Notes: generated from the sequence alone by a model not told the origin. DNA of 64,000 nt from Cytobacillus sp. NJ13 (GCA_030348385.1 JAUCFP010000006.1:186001-250000); one strand, 5' to 3'. Shown: positions 34,022-44,627, numbered from the stretch's first letter. Made by a program: numbers and translations.

Positions 34022-34198
34022 TTACTTATGTGATGATTCATCACCATACACATCAAAGAGAAGGCTGTAATAATCTTTTGCATAAATGTCTTTGTTTGCA
34101 GCCTTCTTTTTCGGATAGAGAGAAATAGTGATAGATGACAAGGCAAGAATCGAACTGCATAATAGAACCAGATATAAAATTCCAGAAAGAATGAACAT
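34022..34198 (-). CDS. Small protein with one membrane helix, 58 aa
   Basis: AAGGAGG lies 8 nt before ATG 34198. Encodes FILSGILYLVLLCSSILAL, then SLYPKKKAANKDIYAKDYYS and ends ESSHK. An N-terminal anchor with a short cytoplasmic tail. It is divergent from the lacI-type gene, and both starts lie close to the operator at 34239. Family unknown. Confidence 0.65.
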   Translation of the reverse strand: MFILSGILYLVLLCSSILALSSITISLYPKKKAANKDIYAKDYYSLLFDVYGDESSHK

Positions 34199-34238
34199 TT
34201 AGGATACCTCCTTGAGTTGTTAAAAAAAGCTTAAATTA

Positions 34239-34252
34239 TGAAACGCATTTCA
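34239..34252. promoter_or_regulatory. LacI-type operator candidate
   Basis: TGAAA-CGCA-TTTCA, an inverted repeat with a central CG, 36 nt before the LacI gene in the divergent region; likely autoregulatory. Confidence 0.5.
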
Positions 34253-34287
34253 GAGCAAGAAAAAAGCGAAAAAAATTAGGTGGTTTT

Positions 34288-35250
34288 ATGGCGAATATAA
34301 AAGACATCGCTAAAAAGGCGGGAGTTTCAGTTACGACCGTTTCCAGAGTGCTGAATAATCATCCTTATGTGAGTGAGGATAAAAGGGAAGCTGTCTTGCG
34401 GGCAATGGAGGAATTCAATTATCAGCGGAATATCAATGCTGTTCATTTAAGCAAAGGGGAAACACTTCTTATAGGTGTCGTGGTTCCTTTTACCAATCAC
34501 CCTTACTTTGGGCTGCTTGTAGAAGGTATTGCAAATGAGGCCATGAAAAACAACTATAAATTAGTTCTTTTTCAAACAAATTACGAGGAAGACAGGGAGA
34601 TTGAAGCTCTCAAGATGCTGCAGCATAAACAAATCGACTCTTTAATCATCTGTTCAAGAATCTGCGGCTGGGATGTCATCAATCAGTTTACCGATTATGG
34701 CCCCATTGTTCTCTGTGAAGATGCGAGAAATCATAATGTGTCCTCTACCTTTATCGACCATTACATGAGTTTCTCTAATGCTTTAGTGTACTTACATAAT
34801 AAAGGGCATCAGAAAATCGGGTATTGTATTGGAAGGAAGACTGGTGCCAACAGCAGGCAGCGCAGAAAGGCATACACAGATTTTTTAAGCCGAATTGGCG
34901 AACCGTATAATGAAGAATATATCTTTTATGAGTGTCTGCATTTTGAGCATGGCGAAGAAGTGGTTCGACGCTTATTAAACATGGATAATCCCCCGACAGC
35001 TTTACTGGTAACAAGTGATTTAGCTGCTGCCGGAATTGTAACTTCCTGCAGGGAAAAAGGCATCCATATTCCGGATGACCTGGCAATCATGGGATTTGAT
35101 AACCAGCCGATTGCCAAAATCATGCACATTACAACACTTGAAATTCCGCTGGTTCAAATAGGAAGGCAGCTGCTTCTTCAAGCAATTGATGGTGAAAAGC
35201 ACACACATGAGGAGATATCCGTGAAGCTGATCGAACGCCAAACCGTATAG
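34288..35250 (+). CDS. LacI-family transcriptional regulator
   Basis: A 320-residue regulator: N-terminal HTH (NIKDIAKKAGVSVTTVSRVL), hinge helix YQRNINAVHLSKG, then a periplasmic-binding-like sugar domain (IGVVVPFTNHPYFGLLVEGI, IPDDLAIMGFDNQ). AGGTGG precedes ATG. No sugar catabolic gene is adjacent, so the ligand cannot be inferred. Ends in a strong terminator. Confidence 0.93.
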   Translation: MANIKDIAKKAGVSVTTVSRVLNNHPYVSEDKREAVLRAMEEFNYQRNINAVHLSKGETLLIGVVVPFTNHPYFGLLVEGIANEAMKNNYKLVLFQTNYEEDREIEALKMLQHKQIDSLIICSRICGWDVINQFTDYGPIVLCEDARNHNVSSTFIDHYMSFSNALVYLHNKGHQKIGYCIGRKTGANSRQRRKAYTDFLSRIGEPYNEEYIFYECLHFEHGEEVVRRLLNMDNPPTALLVTSDLAAAGIVTSCREKGIHIPDDLAIMGFDNQPIAKIMHITTLEIPLVQIGRQLLLQAIDGEKHTHEEISVKLIERQTV

Positions 35251-35267
35251 CAGAATGATGGCTGAAG

Positions 35268-35290
35268 CGGCTGGCCCCAGCCGTTTTTTT
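35268..35290 (+). terminator. Intrinsic terminator of the lacI-type gene
   Basis: Stem CGGCTGG/CCAGCCG with a 2-nt spacer and seven T. Confidence 0.9.
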
Positions 35291-35334
35291 ATTTATTAGT
35301 TTGTTGCATTTTAAAAGATATCAGAGGGCGTCCA

Positions 35335-35806
35335 TTCGGACAGCTGAAAGAGAAGCCTTATGAAGTGAGTCCGAACACGGCTCATCTTCAGACAGGGGAG
35401 AAAGAAATCCGAGGGAACGAGTCCGAACAAGGCTCATCTTCGGACAGGAGAAGATGAAATCCGGGAGAGTGAGTCCGAACAAGGCTCATCTTCGGACAGG
35501 GGAAGAAGAAATCTGTGGAAGTGAGTCCGAACAAGGCTCATCTTCAGACAGGGGAAGAAGAAATCCGTGGAAGTGAGTCCGAACAAGGCTCATCTTCGGA
35601 CAGGAGAAGATGAAATCCGGGAGAGTGAGTCCGAACAAGGCTCATCTTTGGACAGGGGAAGAATAAATTCGTGGAAGTGAGTCCGAACAAGGCTCATCTT
35701 CGGACAGGGGAGAAAGAAATACGAGGGAACGAGTCCGAACAAGGCTCATCTTCGGACAGGAGAAGATGAAATCCGGGAGAGTGAGTCCGAACAAGGCTCA
35801 TCTCTT
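35335..35806 (+). repeat. 52-bp tandem repeat array (9 units), second locus
   Basis: Units start at exact 52-nt intervals from 35335 to 35751, with a degenerate edge at 35803. The unit carries TTCGGACAG, AAATCCGGG/GTGG, GAGTCCGAA and AAGGCTCATC. The units at 35439, 35595 and 35751 look identical and are 156 nt apart, again a three-unit periodicity. Junction hairpins GTCCGAA-N11-TTCGGAC are conserved. Same family and orientation as 23658-24177. Confidence 0.95.
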
Positions 35807-35863
35807 ATCAGAAGGCCGGATAAGCTAGCCAAGCAAATCAGAATCCTGAGCCTGCTTTGGGGA

Positions 35864-36232
35864 ATGTCTATTGGTTTTCTATATGATTTCACAATAGGCG
35901 GAGGCAGGACTGATTTTTATAAGATAAACGATTTAAATAATTATGAAGTGACAGATGTTCTTTATTATTTATTATTCGCCCCATTCGGCTACTTCTTTTT
36001 TTATTTTTATGAAAAAATGAAGATCGGCAAAAGAACATTCATTATATATGTTTTGGCATGGGCGTTATCTGGTGTTGTCTTTCAAGGGGTGTTAACTGCT
36101 GCGGGAATCATTACGCTGCAGAAAGGGTATCGGATCGCTCACTCTTTTCCTATCTTTCTGCTGACTCAAACACTGACAGGAGTTTATATCCAGGTGCTCA
36201 AATCCAAAGAACAGCTTTCAGCAGCAGAATAG
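35864..36232 (+). CDS. Membrane protein, probably 5'-truncated by repeat array
   Basis: The ATG frame encodes about 122 residues with three membrane helices (VLYYLLFAPFGYFFFYFY, TFIIYVLAWALSGVVFQGVL). The same frame is open upstream without a start: RRPDKLAKQIRILSLLWG precedes the ATG and looks like real protein, then runs into the repeat units. No ribosome site precedes ATG 35864. The true N-terminus was probably lost when the array expanded. Family not recognised. Confidence 0.55.
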   Translation: MSIGFLYDFTIGGGRTDFYKINDLNNYEVTDVLYYLLFAPFGYFFFYFYEKMKIGKRTFIIYVLAWALSGVVFQGVLTAAGIITLQKGYRIAHSFPIFLLTQTLTGVYIQVLKSKEQLSAAE

Positions 36233-36243
36233 ACAAACGATAA

Positions 36244-36273
36244 GCGGCCACATCAGCATGGCCGCATTTTTCT
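36244..36273 (+). terminator. Intrinsic terminator
   Basis: Stem GCGGCCA/TGGCCGC with an 8-nt loop and ATTTTT, 12 nt after the preceding stop. Confidence 0.85.
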
Positions 36274-36371
36274 GTTTTCATGATCATTTTCTGCTTAAAG
36301 GTGTATAATATATATTCTGGAGATTCAATCTCAATTAATCTGAAAAGCTATAGGAGCACCAAGATAAGAAC

Positions 36372-36572
36372 ATGAAAAAATATAAATTAAAGAATCATTT
36401 TAAAGGATTAAAAAAGGGAACGCACTTTTACCTGATTGCTGAATCTGAATTTATTGGCATTAAAGAGTATGTTCTGCGGACAAAAGACTTAACGATCAGG
36501 ATTTCTGTTAATGAAAGCGAGCTGAACAGGCATTTTACTTTAATGCACAGCTATGCTTCCAAAGAGGATTAA
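36372..36572 (+). CDS. Small basic protein, 66 aa
   Basis: Encodes MKKYKLKNHFKGLKKGTHFY and a beta-rich remainder, ending SYASKED. A TATAAT lies at 36304-36309, and AGGAG precedes ATG at longer than usual spacing (about 14 nt). No homologue recognised. Confidence 0.6.
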   Translation: MKKYKLKNHFKGLKKGTHFYLIAESEFIGIKEYVLRTKDLTIRISVNESELNRHFTLMHSYASKED

Positions 36573-36625
36573 TTCTGCCCCTTTATTGTGCTGTGAAATA
36601 ATAAAAAAGCCCCATTTAGGCGGCC

Positions 36626-37582
36626 TTAAATTAGTAGTTTCGATGTTTGTCCCCAGCGCATGGCAATTGCTCCCCAGCCGAGACCTGCACCATATCCAGC
36701 CAGTACAACCACATCCCCGTCTTTAATTTTGCCTTCCTTTACCTCTTCATGAAGACCAATAGCTATCGTAGGTGCAGAAGAGTTTCCGTAATATTGTATG
36801 GTTTTGGTATGAACTTTTTCCATGGGAAAGCCTAGGCGTGCTGTACCTGCTTCAATGATCCGCAAGTTGGATTGGTGAGGGATGATGAAATCGACTTCCT
36901 GCAAGCTCAGGCCAGATAGTTCCAAAACTTTATGTACCGCTTGGGGAAATCTGTCTACTGCAAATTCGAAAACGGCTCTTCCGTCCATTTTGATGTGCTT
37001 GTTTTCATCAAGATGAAGATATTTTCCCCCGCTTCCATCCATTTGCATATGGATGCCGAGAATACCATTGCTTTTATCCACCTGACCTAATACAACAGCA
37101 GCAGCGCCATCTGAAAACAGCAGCGCCGTCTTTTTATCCATCGGATTCAAGAGGGAGGAGCATTTGTCGACAGCAATGACTAATACGTTTTTATACAATC
37201 CTGTCTGAACAAACTGGGCCCCGGTTGCCAGGGCTGTGATAAAGCTGGAACAGCCTGAATGAAGGTCCAGCCCAGCACAATGTGCAGCACCGATTCTGTC
37301 CTGAACCAGCGCAGCGGTAATGTGGGTGTCATGCGTGTTTGTTCCAATAATGACCATGTCAATATCCATCGGGTTGACCCCTGCGTCTTCTATCGCACGT
37401 TTTCCAGCAATTTCGCACATATCTGTAAGTGATGAGTCGGGAGATTCGTAGCGTCTTTCCAGTATGCCCGTTTTTCTGCATATTTCTTCTTGTGTAATAC
37501 CGAAACGTCTGGCAATCATCTCATTTGTTATAATATTTTCTGGAATGTTTACACCGATTCCTAAAACACCTGCACTGAACAA
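36626..37582 (-). CDS. fabH: Beta-ketoacyl-ACP synthase III (FabH)
   Basis: A 318-residue thiolase-fold enzyme condensing an acyl-CoA primer with malonyl-ACP. The Cys-His-Asn triad is C111 (LHSGCSSF), H236 (IPHQSN) and N267 (YYGNSSAPT). The start is TTG 37582 (MFSAGVLGIG) after a perfect AGGAGG at 8-nt spacing; the longer open frame has no site. It stands apart from a fatty-acid operon, so it is probably a second FabH (FabHB-like) that sets branched-chain primer use. Confidence 0.92.
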   Translation of the reverse strand: MFSAGVLGIGVNIPENIITNEMIARRFGITQEEICRKTGILERRYESPDSSLTDMCEIAGKRAIEDAGVNPMDIDMVIIGTNTHDTHITAALVQDRIGAAHCAGLDLHSGCSSFITALATGAQFVQTGLYKNVLVIAVDKCSSLLNPMDKKTALLFSDGAAAVVLGQVDKSNGILGIHMQMDGSGGKYLHLDENKHIKMDGRAVFEFAVDRFPQAVHKVLELSGLSLQEVDFIIPHQSNLRIIEAGTARLGFPMEKVHTKTIQYYGNSSAPTIAIGLHEEVKEGKIKDGDVVVLAGYGAGLGWGAIAMRWGQTSKLLI

Positions 37583-37674
37583 AGCAATGACCTCCTGAAA
37601 TGAGTTAATTTTTACCATTACATTTTATCACATAATTGGACAAATTTTGCAGTATTGAGAGTTTTATAATTTCG

Positions 37675-37706
37675 TAAAAAAAATACTCAGAGCATTTCGC
37701 CCTGAG
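37675..37706 (-). terminator. Intrinsic terminator of the VWA lipoprotein gene
   Basis: Stem CTCAGGGC/GCTCTGAG around GAAAT on the minus strand, then TATTTTTTTT. Confidence 0.82.
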
Positions 37707-37729
37707 CAATCTTCATTTCATTAGTGCTT

Positions 37730-39151
37730 TTACCAAATGTCACCGCGCTCTTTTTTTAGAGCCTTCATTTTTTCAACCCATTCATCGACTCTCTGCTTGA
37801 TTTCATCACTTTCCGCCTCAGCTGTATTTCGGTTTTTTTCATAGAGTTCTAAATAGAGGTCCTTCATTTGCTCGCTTCGTTCATAGCCCCAATCACGAAG
37901 TTCTGATCGCTGCTCATCAGTGATCCAGCCATTGTCTCCCATGACTGTAACAGCATCAAGGATTCGATGTGCTTCACGCCTGCCGATTGTAAATAATTGG
38001 CTGGGATAAACTTCTCCCAGTTCATACTCATCCATCATTTCCCATGGGCTTGGCGACAATGTAAATGCCCAGGCCAGGTCGCCAGCAGAAGGAAGCCACT
38101 CGTATTGGATCGTGTTTTTCAATTCATCCGGGTTATCCGCTTTTAAATATTCCCCATTGCCGGCTTCGGCTACTGCTCTTAATTGGTTCTCGGCTTTCCC
38201 ATCTACATCAAACCCAATGATATTCACAGTATTGCTGCTGTTGTTTTTCACAAGGTTTTTACTGGCCAGGACGGGGTCGCCATCACATGTTTCGGCACCG
38301 TCACTGACAATGTAGATCGTTGTGGACCCATCATAACCGCTGCTCATTTCTGCAGCCTTTTGAATGGCACCGGCAAGCGGTGTCCAGCCTTTGCTTTCAA
38401 ATGAATCCACCGCTTCGTGGAACTCCTTCTTGGAATATTTCCCCATTGGGTAGACTTCCTCTACTCCTGAGCAGGAAATTTCCTTATCAGCGTCCGTTTC
38501 AGAGCCTTTATGGCCATATACAACTAGGGAAACTTCGCTGCTTTGGCCAATTGTCTGGGCGAAACTCTTTACGGCACTTTTAGCAATATCCATTTTCATT
38601 TTGCCGCCTGCCTGCAGCAGCATGCTTGAACTGGCATCAAGAAGAATAATGGCCTGTTCTGATGCCTTTTTTTCTTCCCCAGGTTCTGATTTAGCGGGAT
38701 CCGGCAGGTAAGGCTCTTCAAAATCCGGTTTGTAGGAATTGGACTTTTCAATGATGTTTTTATAATTCGGACTCGCCAGCAGGGAAAGAAGCCCTTTTTT
38801 TATCGAGTCTGTATCTTTGGCTTCTTTCGTAAGCTCTTCTAGTTTGGGGGTCATCTTGCTTATAAGCTCAGGATCAGTTTCAGGTACATTGAATTCAATG
38901 GCCTCAATGTCCTTTTCGTATGTGAGCCCTTCCATTAGTGTTCCAGGGGCCAGTTTCAGCAGGCTTTCTTCAGAAATCTCTAAATTAATATTCTCAGACT
39001 CTGCTAAAATGCTTTCCTGCTTTTTTTCTTTCTTGTCTTCTTGTGTCTGTTCTCCTTTACCTGATGAATCAGCTGCCGCTTTCTCTTTGTCATTGCTGCA
39101 TGCTGAAAGAATCAATGCGGCAAACAGCAGCCATAAAGCATAACGTTTCAC
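37730..39151 (-). CDS. VWA-domain lipoprotein
   Basis: A 473-residue exported protein. Lipobox LSAC with Cys18, an acidic disordered region to about 50, then a helical region, and a von Willebrand A domain from about 165 with intact MIDAS: D172-A-S174-S-S176 plus downstream GWTPLAGAI and SDGAETC. The C-terminal third is helical. Resembles secreted Bacillus VWA proteins (YwmC/YwmD type). Probably a metal-dependent adhesion or signalling surface protein; not linked to a specific pathway. Confidence 0.88.
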   Translation of the reverse strand: MKRYALWLLFAALILSACSNDKEKAAADSSGKGEQTQEDKKEKKQESILAESENINLEISEESLLKLAPGTLMEGLTYEKDIEAIEFNVPETDPELISKMTPKLEELTKEAKDTDSIKKGLLSLLASPNYKNIIEKSNSYKPDFEEPYLPDPAKSEPGEEKKASEQAIILLDASSSMLLQAGGKMKMDIAKSAVKSFAQTIGQSSEVSLVVYGHKGSETDADKEISCSGVEEVYPMGKYSKKEFHEAVDSFESKGWTPLAGAIQKAAEMSSGYDGSTTIYIVSDGAETCDGDPVLASKNLVKNNSSNTVNIIGFDVDGKAENQLRAVAEAGNGEYLKADNPDELKNTIQYEWLPSAGDLAWAFTLSPSPWEMMDEYELGEVYPSQLFTIGRREAHRILDAVTVMGDNGWITDEQRSELRDWGYERSEQMKDLYLELYEKNRNTAEAESDEIKQRVDEWVEKMKALKKERGDIW

Positions 39152-39294
39152 AGAAATTCTCCTCTTTGTTTAAGTTTTACTAATAATAGAGTTTAACATG
39201 GATAAAGCTGGGTTTGAAGTAATTTCCATATGATAGGATTTTTTTACAGCAATTTGGTATAGTTGAAGAAAGATATAGCAGAGGAGGCAATCCG

Positions 39295-39837
39295 TTGGTA
39301 ACAGTATTTCCGATCCTTGAAACAGAAAGATTAATTTTAAGAGAAGCAATTGAAGAAGATGCAAAAGATATGTTTGTATACCTGTCAGATCACCTGGTTG
39401 TAAAGCATATGGGAATCTCGGCCTGTGAATCTGTCGAAGAGGTGCTGGATGAAATTGAATGGTATAAATCCATTTATAAAAATCGCACGGGAATGCGCTG
39501 GGGTATCACCCTAAAGGATTCCGGGAAGGTCATCGGGAGCTGCGGTTTCCTGAACAGGAACCCCAGACATTTCCGAAGTGAAGTCGGTTATGAACTAAGC
39601 AGAGAGCATTGGGGGAAAGGGATAGCCAATGAAGCCCTTGAGAGAGTTTTAAAATTCGGATTTGAACACCTTGAGCTTGAAAGAATAGAAGCCCTGATAG
39701 AGCCTAAAAATCTCTCATCCCAGAAGCTGGTTGAGAGGCAGGGATTCACGAGAGAAGGTTTACTTAGGCATTATGAATATGCAAATGGAAAATTTGATGA
39801 TTTGTATATGTACTCTATTTTAAAAGGAGATTTGTAG
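39295..39837 (+). CDS. GNAT-family (RimJ/RimL-type) acetyltransferase
   Basis: A 180-residue protein: TERLILREAIEEDAKDMF opening, motif A YELSREHWGKGIANEALERV and IEALIEPKNLSSQKLVERQGF. This is the ribosomal-protein N-terminal acetyltransferase type, though many members act elsewhere. The TTG start at 39295 is 8 nt after GGAGG. Divergent from the VWA gene. Confidence 0.9.
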   Translation: MVTVFPILETERLILREAIEEDAKDMFVYLSDHLVVKHMGISACESVEEVLDEIEWYKSIYKNRTGMRWGITLKDSGKVIGSCGFLNRNPRHFRSEVGYELSREHWGKGIANEALERVLKFGFEHLELERIEALIEPKNLSSQKLVERQGFTREGLLRHYEYANGKFDDLYMYSILKGDL

Positions 39838-39905
39838 AAGTACTGGAGTTTTGGAATACATATTGGGTTTGAGTGAAAAAATCAATCCGCTGGGAGGATA
39901 TTTTA

Positions 39906-40247
39906 ATGAACTACAATGGCCGTACCTTTGTTTCTGTTCAAAATACAGAGAATGGTGAAGTATCATCAAAGACCTTTTTTCAGTATAAACAGGAGGGAAA
40001 CATTATATCTGCTGCTTATGGCGGGGGAGAGATTATTCAGGGGACACTTATTGGAATTGTAAATGAAGATGGCAGTTTAGAATTTAGATATAACCATGTG
40101 AATAACAAAAATGAAATACGCGGTGGAAAATGTCATTCAAAACCTGAAATATTGCAAGACGGCCGCATCAGGCTATATGAAAAATGGCAATGGCAGGATG
40201 ATGAAGGGACTGAAGGTCATTCGATTATCGAGGAAGTAAAAGAATAA
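39906..40247 (+). CDS. Conserved small protein often labelled n-acetylglutamate synthase
   Basis: A 113-residue protein, [20 protein letters not shown], with beta-rich repeats and a C-terminal [18 protein letters not shown]. Homologues across Bacilli are annotated n-acetylglutamate synthase without enzymatic evidence; the sequence has no GNAT or kinase motif. GGAGG precedes ATG 39906. The annotation should be treated as unknown function. Confidence 0.75.
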   Translation: MNYNGRTFVSVQNTENGEVSSKTFFQYKQEGNIISAAYGGGEIIQGTLIGIVNEDGSLEFRYNHVNNKNEIRGGKCHSKPEILQDGRIRLYEKWQWQDDEGTEGHSIIEEVKE

Positions 40248-40279
40248 AGCTTTATAGGCGGCATGGGCGCCGGAGGGAA

Positions 40280-41515
40280 TTATCCCTCCGCATGCAGCTT
40301 CAGGTTCTGTCTGCTTCTTTTTGTTTTTTCTTTCGTTAACGTGAAGAAGAAAACAAAGCCGATGAATGATGTAATAAACAAAATGGCACCCATTGGTACG
40401 GCAGTGTTTTCATCAATGCTCACTAAAGGGGAAACAGCTGAACCCAGCACTAAAGGAAGCATGCCAATAACGGCGCTGGCACTGCCAGCACGGTGCCCCT
40501 GATTTTTCATGGCCAATGTAAACGAGCTGGTGATGATCATACCCATTGAAGTCATATAGATAAAAATCGGAATGACAAGCATAAATAGCGGCCCTTTAAT
40601 GATGGTCATGATTAAAAGTAAAGAAGTGGCACTGACGGCAATGCAGACGGCTGTCCGGAGCAGACTTCTTTCCGGAATGACACCTGCCAGGCGGCCAATT
40701 AGGAAACTCCCCGTAATGATGGCCAATCCATTAATGCCAAACAGGATGCTGAACACCTGAGGCGATACCCCATAAATCCCCTGATAGACAAAAGGTGTCC
40801 CCGAAACATAAGCAAAGCTTCCGCCATGTATGAATCCTACGATAAGGGCATACCCGATGAAGGAGCGGTCCCTGAAAAGGCCACCCATGCTTTTAACGGA
40901 ATTTCCAATGGAGCTTGGGATCCGTTTTTCTGGAGGAAGGGTTTCTTTTAATCGGAAATAGATCACAATGGTAATAAATAATCCCAAAAAGCTTAGAAAA
41001 TAAAATATGGTTTCCCAGCTTGCGAAAGGAATCAGAAGCAAGGCGCCGCCTGTCATTGGCGCTATCATCGGAGCCGTTGCATTAATGACCATAAGCAAGG
41101 CAAAAAATTTCGTGAGCTCTTTTCCGCTGAACACATCACGGACAACTGCCCGGGATAGGACGATTCCAGCAGAGGCGGTTAATCCCTGCAGAAAGCGGGC
41201 TGCAATAAAGGCTGCAATATTAGGTGAAATGGCGCATAAAAGGGAAGATACGGCAAATAGAGAGATCCCGATTAGAAGAGGTTTTCTTCTTCCATGCGAA
41301 TCACTGAGCGGTCCGACAATAACCTGTCCGGCCGCAAGTCCAATCAAACAGGCTGTTAAACTCATCTGAACAAGTGAAGCTCGGGCACTGAAATCGTCAG
41401 CGATATCTGGAAAGCCTGGCAAATACATATCAATATTGAATGGCCCCAAAATTCCAAGCATGCTAAGAAGAAAAGCCAGCGCAAGCCTCTCTTTTCCAGT
41501 CGGATTGTGAATCAT
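40280..41515 (-). CDS. Bcr/CflA-type multidrug efflux MFS transporter
   Basis: A 411-residue, 12-helix drug:H+ antiporter. The DHA1 motif A is GPLSDSHGRRKPLLIG, and RFLQGLTASAGIVLSRAVVRD is characteristic of Bcr/CflA. The start is ATG 41515 after AAAGGTG. The 3' end overlaps a GC-rich hairpin (CGGAGGGA/TCCCTCCG, 40272-40291) without a strong U-tract. Resistance spectrum unknown. Confidence 0.93.
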   Translation of the reverse strand: MIHNPTGKERLALAFLLSMLGILGPFNIDMYLPGFPDIADDFSARASLVQMSLTACLIGLAAGQVIVGPLSDSHGRRKPLLIGISLFAVSSLLCAISPNIAAFIAARFLQGLTASAGIVLSRAVVRDVFSGKELTKFFALLMVINATAPMIAPMTGGALLLIPFASWETIFYFLSFLGLFITIVIYFRLKETLPPEKRIPSSIGNSVKSMGGLFRDRSFIGYALIVGFIHGGSFAYVSGTPFVYQGIYGVSPQVFSILFGINGLAIITGSFLIGRLAGVIPERSLLRTAVCIAVSATSLLLIMTIIKGPLFMLVIPIFIYMTSMGMIITSSFTLAMKNQGHRAGSASAVIGMLPLVLGSAVSPLVSIDENTAVPMGAILFITSFIGFVFFFTLTKEKTKRSRQNLKLHAEG

Positions 41516-41614
41516 GTTAAACACCTTTCTTTCTATGAATCTGTTAATCTTTTACATAAATATCGCTAGTATACGCGAGGAAAAGGAGGATGTCCAGCGG
41601 AGAATGCTGTAAAT

Positions 41615-41642
41615 AAAAAAATCCATGGCCGAATAGCCACAG
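41615..41642 (-). terminator. Intrinsic terminator of the VOC gene
   Basis: Minus-strand stem CTGTGGC/GCCATGG (G-U wobbles) with TATTCG loop and ATTTTTTT; it fits only the minus strand. Confidence 0.65.
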
Positions 41643-41651
41643 ACTTAATCA

Positions 41652-42035
41652 TTAACAATTGCAGATCATCAATACATTTCCATCCAAGTCCTGGAAGTTG
41701 AAAAAAGCAAAATCTCCAATACGCTCTATTTCCTTTACAATGGTAATTCCCTGATCTTTAACAAACGTGTATGCCTCATCAATATCCTGGACGAAGAAAT
41801 TAAATAAAACGTGACCGGAAGGATCCAAGCTGAAGGATGGATCAAAGGTGTGGTCATCCAGTGTAAGACCGGTTTTAGAGGTGACAGGAATGTTGTATAC
41901 CGGGGATTCTACAGTATCCTTATGAAAAGGCAATCCAAGCAGGATGCTATACCATTCAGCCGACTTTTTCAGGTCGCTGACATGAATAAAAACATTGTTC
42001 ACTTTGCTTGCAATCGGGGAAGCAATTGATTTCAT
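41652..42035 (-). CDS. VOC-family (glyoxalase/dioxygenase-like) protein
   Basis: A 127-residue single VOC domain (VFIHVSDLKKSAEWYSILLG, GHVLFNFFVQDIDEAY, NFQDLDGNVLMIC). Could be a dimeric metal enzyme or drug-binding protein; no specific signature. AGCGGTGAG precedes ATG 42035. Confidence 0.87.
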   Translation of the reverse strand: MKSIASPIASKVNNVFIHVSDLKKSAEWYSILLGLPFHKDTVESPVYNIPVTSKTGLTLDDHTFDPSFSLDPSGHVLFNFFVQDIDEAYTFVKDQGITIVKEIERIGDFAFFNFQDLDGNVLMICNC

Positions 42036-42098
42036 ATACTCACCGCTTTCATTATGATTATTTTACATATTCACCATAAGATGGAAAAACCCTTTAAT

Positions 42099-42824
42099 TT
42101 AAGGGTTTAGCTTGTGTATTTCCCTGGCGGCAGCTTCCAAAATGTACACAACTGGAACTTGAGTCGTAATATTGGACTGCTCAAACGTTTCCTCTGTCAC
42201 ATAATAGGCGATGTTCAAATCAGAAACCTTCGCAATAGTTGAGAGCCGGCTGTTTGTGATGCTGATGATTTTACTGCCTTCCTGCTTCAGCTGGTTAAGA
42301 TGGGTGATTGTAAAAGGAGTTTCCCCTGAGACAGATAAGGCAATTGTGACACTGCTGCTGCGGATGCTGGAATAGATCGGAAAATGAGGATCTTTGATAT
42401 ACAGTGAAAACTTGCCAAGACTCGAGAAATATCTGGCTCCGTACTCAGCCAGTATGCCTGAGCTTCCGATTCCTATAAATATAACGTTATCTGCCGTATT
42501 AATAAGTTCTGCTGCCTCTCTGATTTTTTCCTCTAAATCACCCCTTAGCGTTCGCTCGAAGAACTCGACGATAGATTGCTTGGAACCTTGTATAGAGGAC
42601 TTTTTATTTTCCTGCAAATATAATTTAAACTTTATCTTAAATTCAGTATAACCCTCACAATTCAGCTTTCTGCAGAACCGTAAGATGGTGGCAGTAGAAA
42701 CATGGGTTTCATCAGCAAGTTCACGAATCCGCATATAAGGAATCTTTTCTTTGTTTTGACAAATGTAGTGGTATATGGATGTTTCTAAATCATTGAAAGA
42801 TGCGATGATTTCGTTTGAAAACAT
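42099..42824 (-). CDS. RpiR-family regulator with SIS domain
   Basis: A 241-residue regulator: N-terminal HTH_6 (YMRIRELADETHVSTATILRFCRKLNC in part) and C-terminal SIS phosphosugar domain (VIFIGIGSSGILAEYGARYFSSLG, SVSGETPFTITHLNQL). The ligand is probably a sugar phosphate, fitting the divergent GH1 gene. GGAGG precedes ATG 42824 at about 12 nt. The dyad TGTTAC-N6-GTAACA lies between the genes. Confidence 0.92.
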   Translation of the reverse strand: MFSNEIIASFNDLETSIYHYICQNKEKIPYMRIRELADETHVSTATILRFCRKLNCEGYTEFKIKFKLYLQENKKSSIQGSKQSIVEFFERTLRGDLEEKIREAAELINTADNVIFIGIGSSGILAEYGARYFSSLGKFSLYIKDPHFPIYSSIRSSSVTIALSVSGETPFTITHLNQLKQEGSKIISITNSRLSTIAKVSDLNIAYYVTEETFEQSNITTQVPVVYILEAAAREIHKLNP

Positions 42825-42885
42825 GATTCAGTAATCCTCCGGCGTAAAAATAGTCAGGCTTATTCTATCACATGGAGAAACAATA

Positions 42886-42903
42886 TGTTACTTTGATGTA
42901 ACA
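42886..42903. promoter_or_regulatory. Dyad operator between rpiR-type and GH1 genes
   Basis: TGTTAC-TTTGAT-GTAACA, perfect 6-base arms; a second half site GTAACA is near 42996. Candidate RpiR-type binding site. Confidence 0.55.
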
Positions 42904-42958
42904 AATATCAAAATGCGGTTAAACAAGACTTAATTAACTCTAATTATTTACATACCCT

Positions 42959-42986
42959 TTGACTCGATTTAAGCTTTTTCTATATC
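42959..42986 (+). promoter_or_regulatory. Sigma-A promoter of the GH1 gene
   Basis: TTGACT - 16 nt - TATATC, 70 nt upstream of the start; the half operator GTAACA is just downstream. Confidence 0.65.
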
Positions 42987-43028
42987 CCTTTTCGGGTAAC
43001 ATAAAAACTCCATTTAAACAAATATTAA

Positions 43029-44492
<1,464 letters not shown>

Positions 44493-44504
44493 CAAACTCA
44501 AAAT

Positions 44505-44531
44505 GGCTGCCAGGGGCAGCCTTTAATTGTT
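44505..44531 (+). terminator. Intrinsic terminator of the GH1 gene
   Basis: Perfect stem GGCTGCC/GGCAGCC with a 3-nt loop, then TTTAATTGTTT. Confidence 0.85.
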
Positions 44532-44627
44532 TATTAAAGGCTTGTTTAGGAGACATTAACTAATGAAAACATCTGAATGGAGCAAAATATGGACAAGTAA
44601 CGGAAATAATATTGCAGAGGTGCTAAA

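Noticed and set aside
33895..34146. Minus-strand ORF of 83 codons
   Set aside because: It overlaps the better 58-codon gene (34022-34198, with AAGGAGG and a clear membrane helix) in another frame, and its composition is unlike a protein.
40272..40291. GC-rich hairpin at the Bcr/CflA 3' end as a terminator
   Set aside because: Perfect stem but no U-tract on either strand, so only a weak candidate; not listed as a feature.
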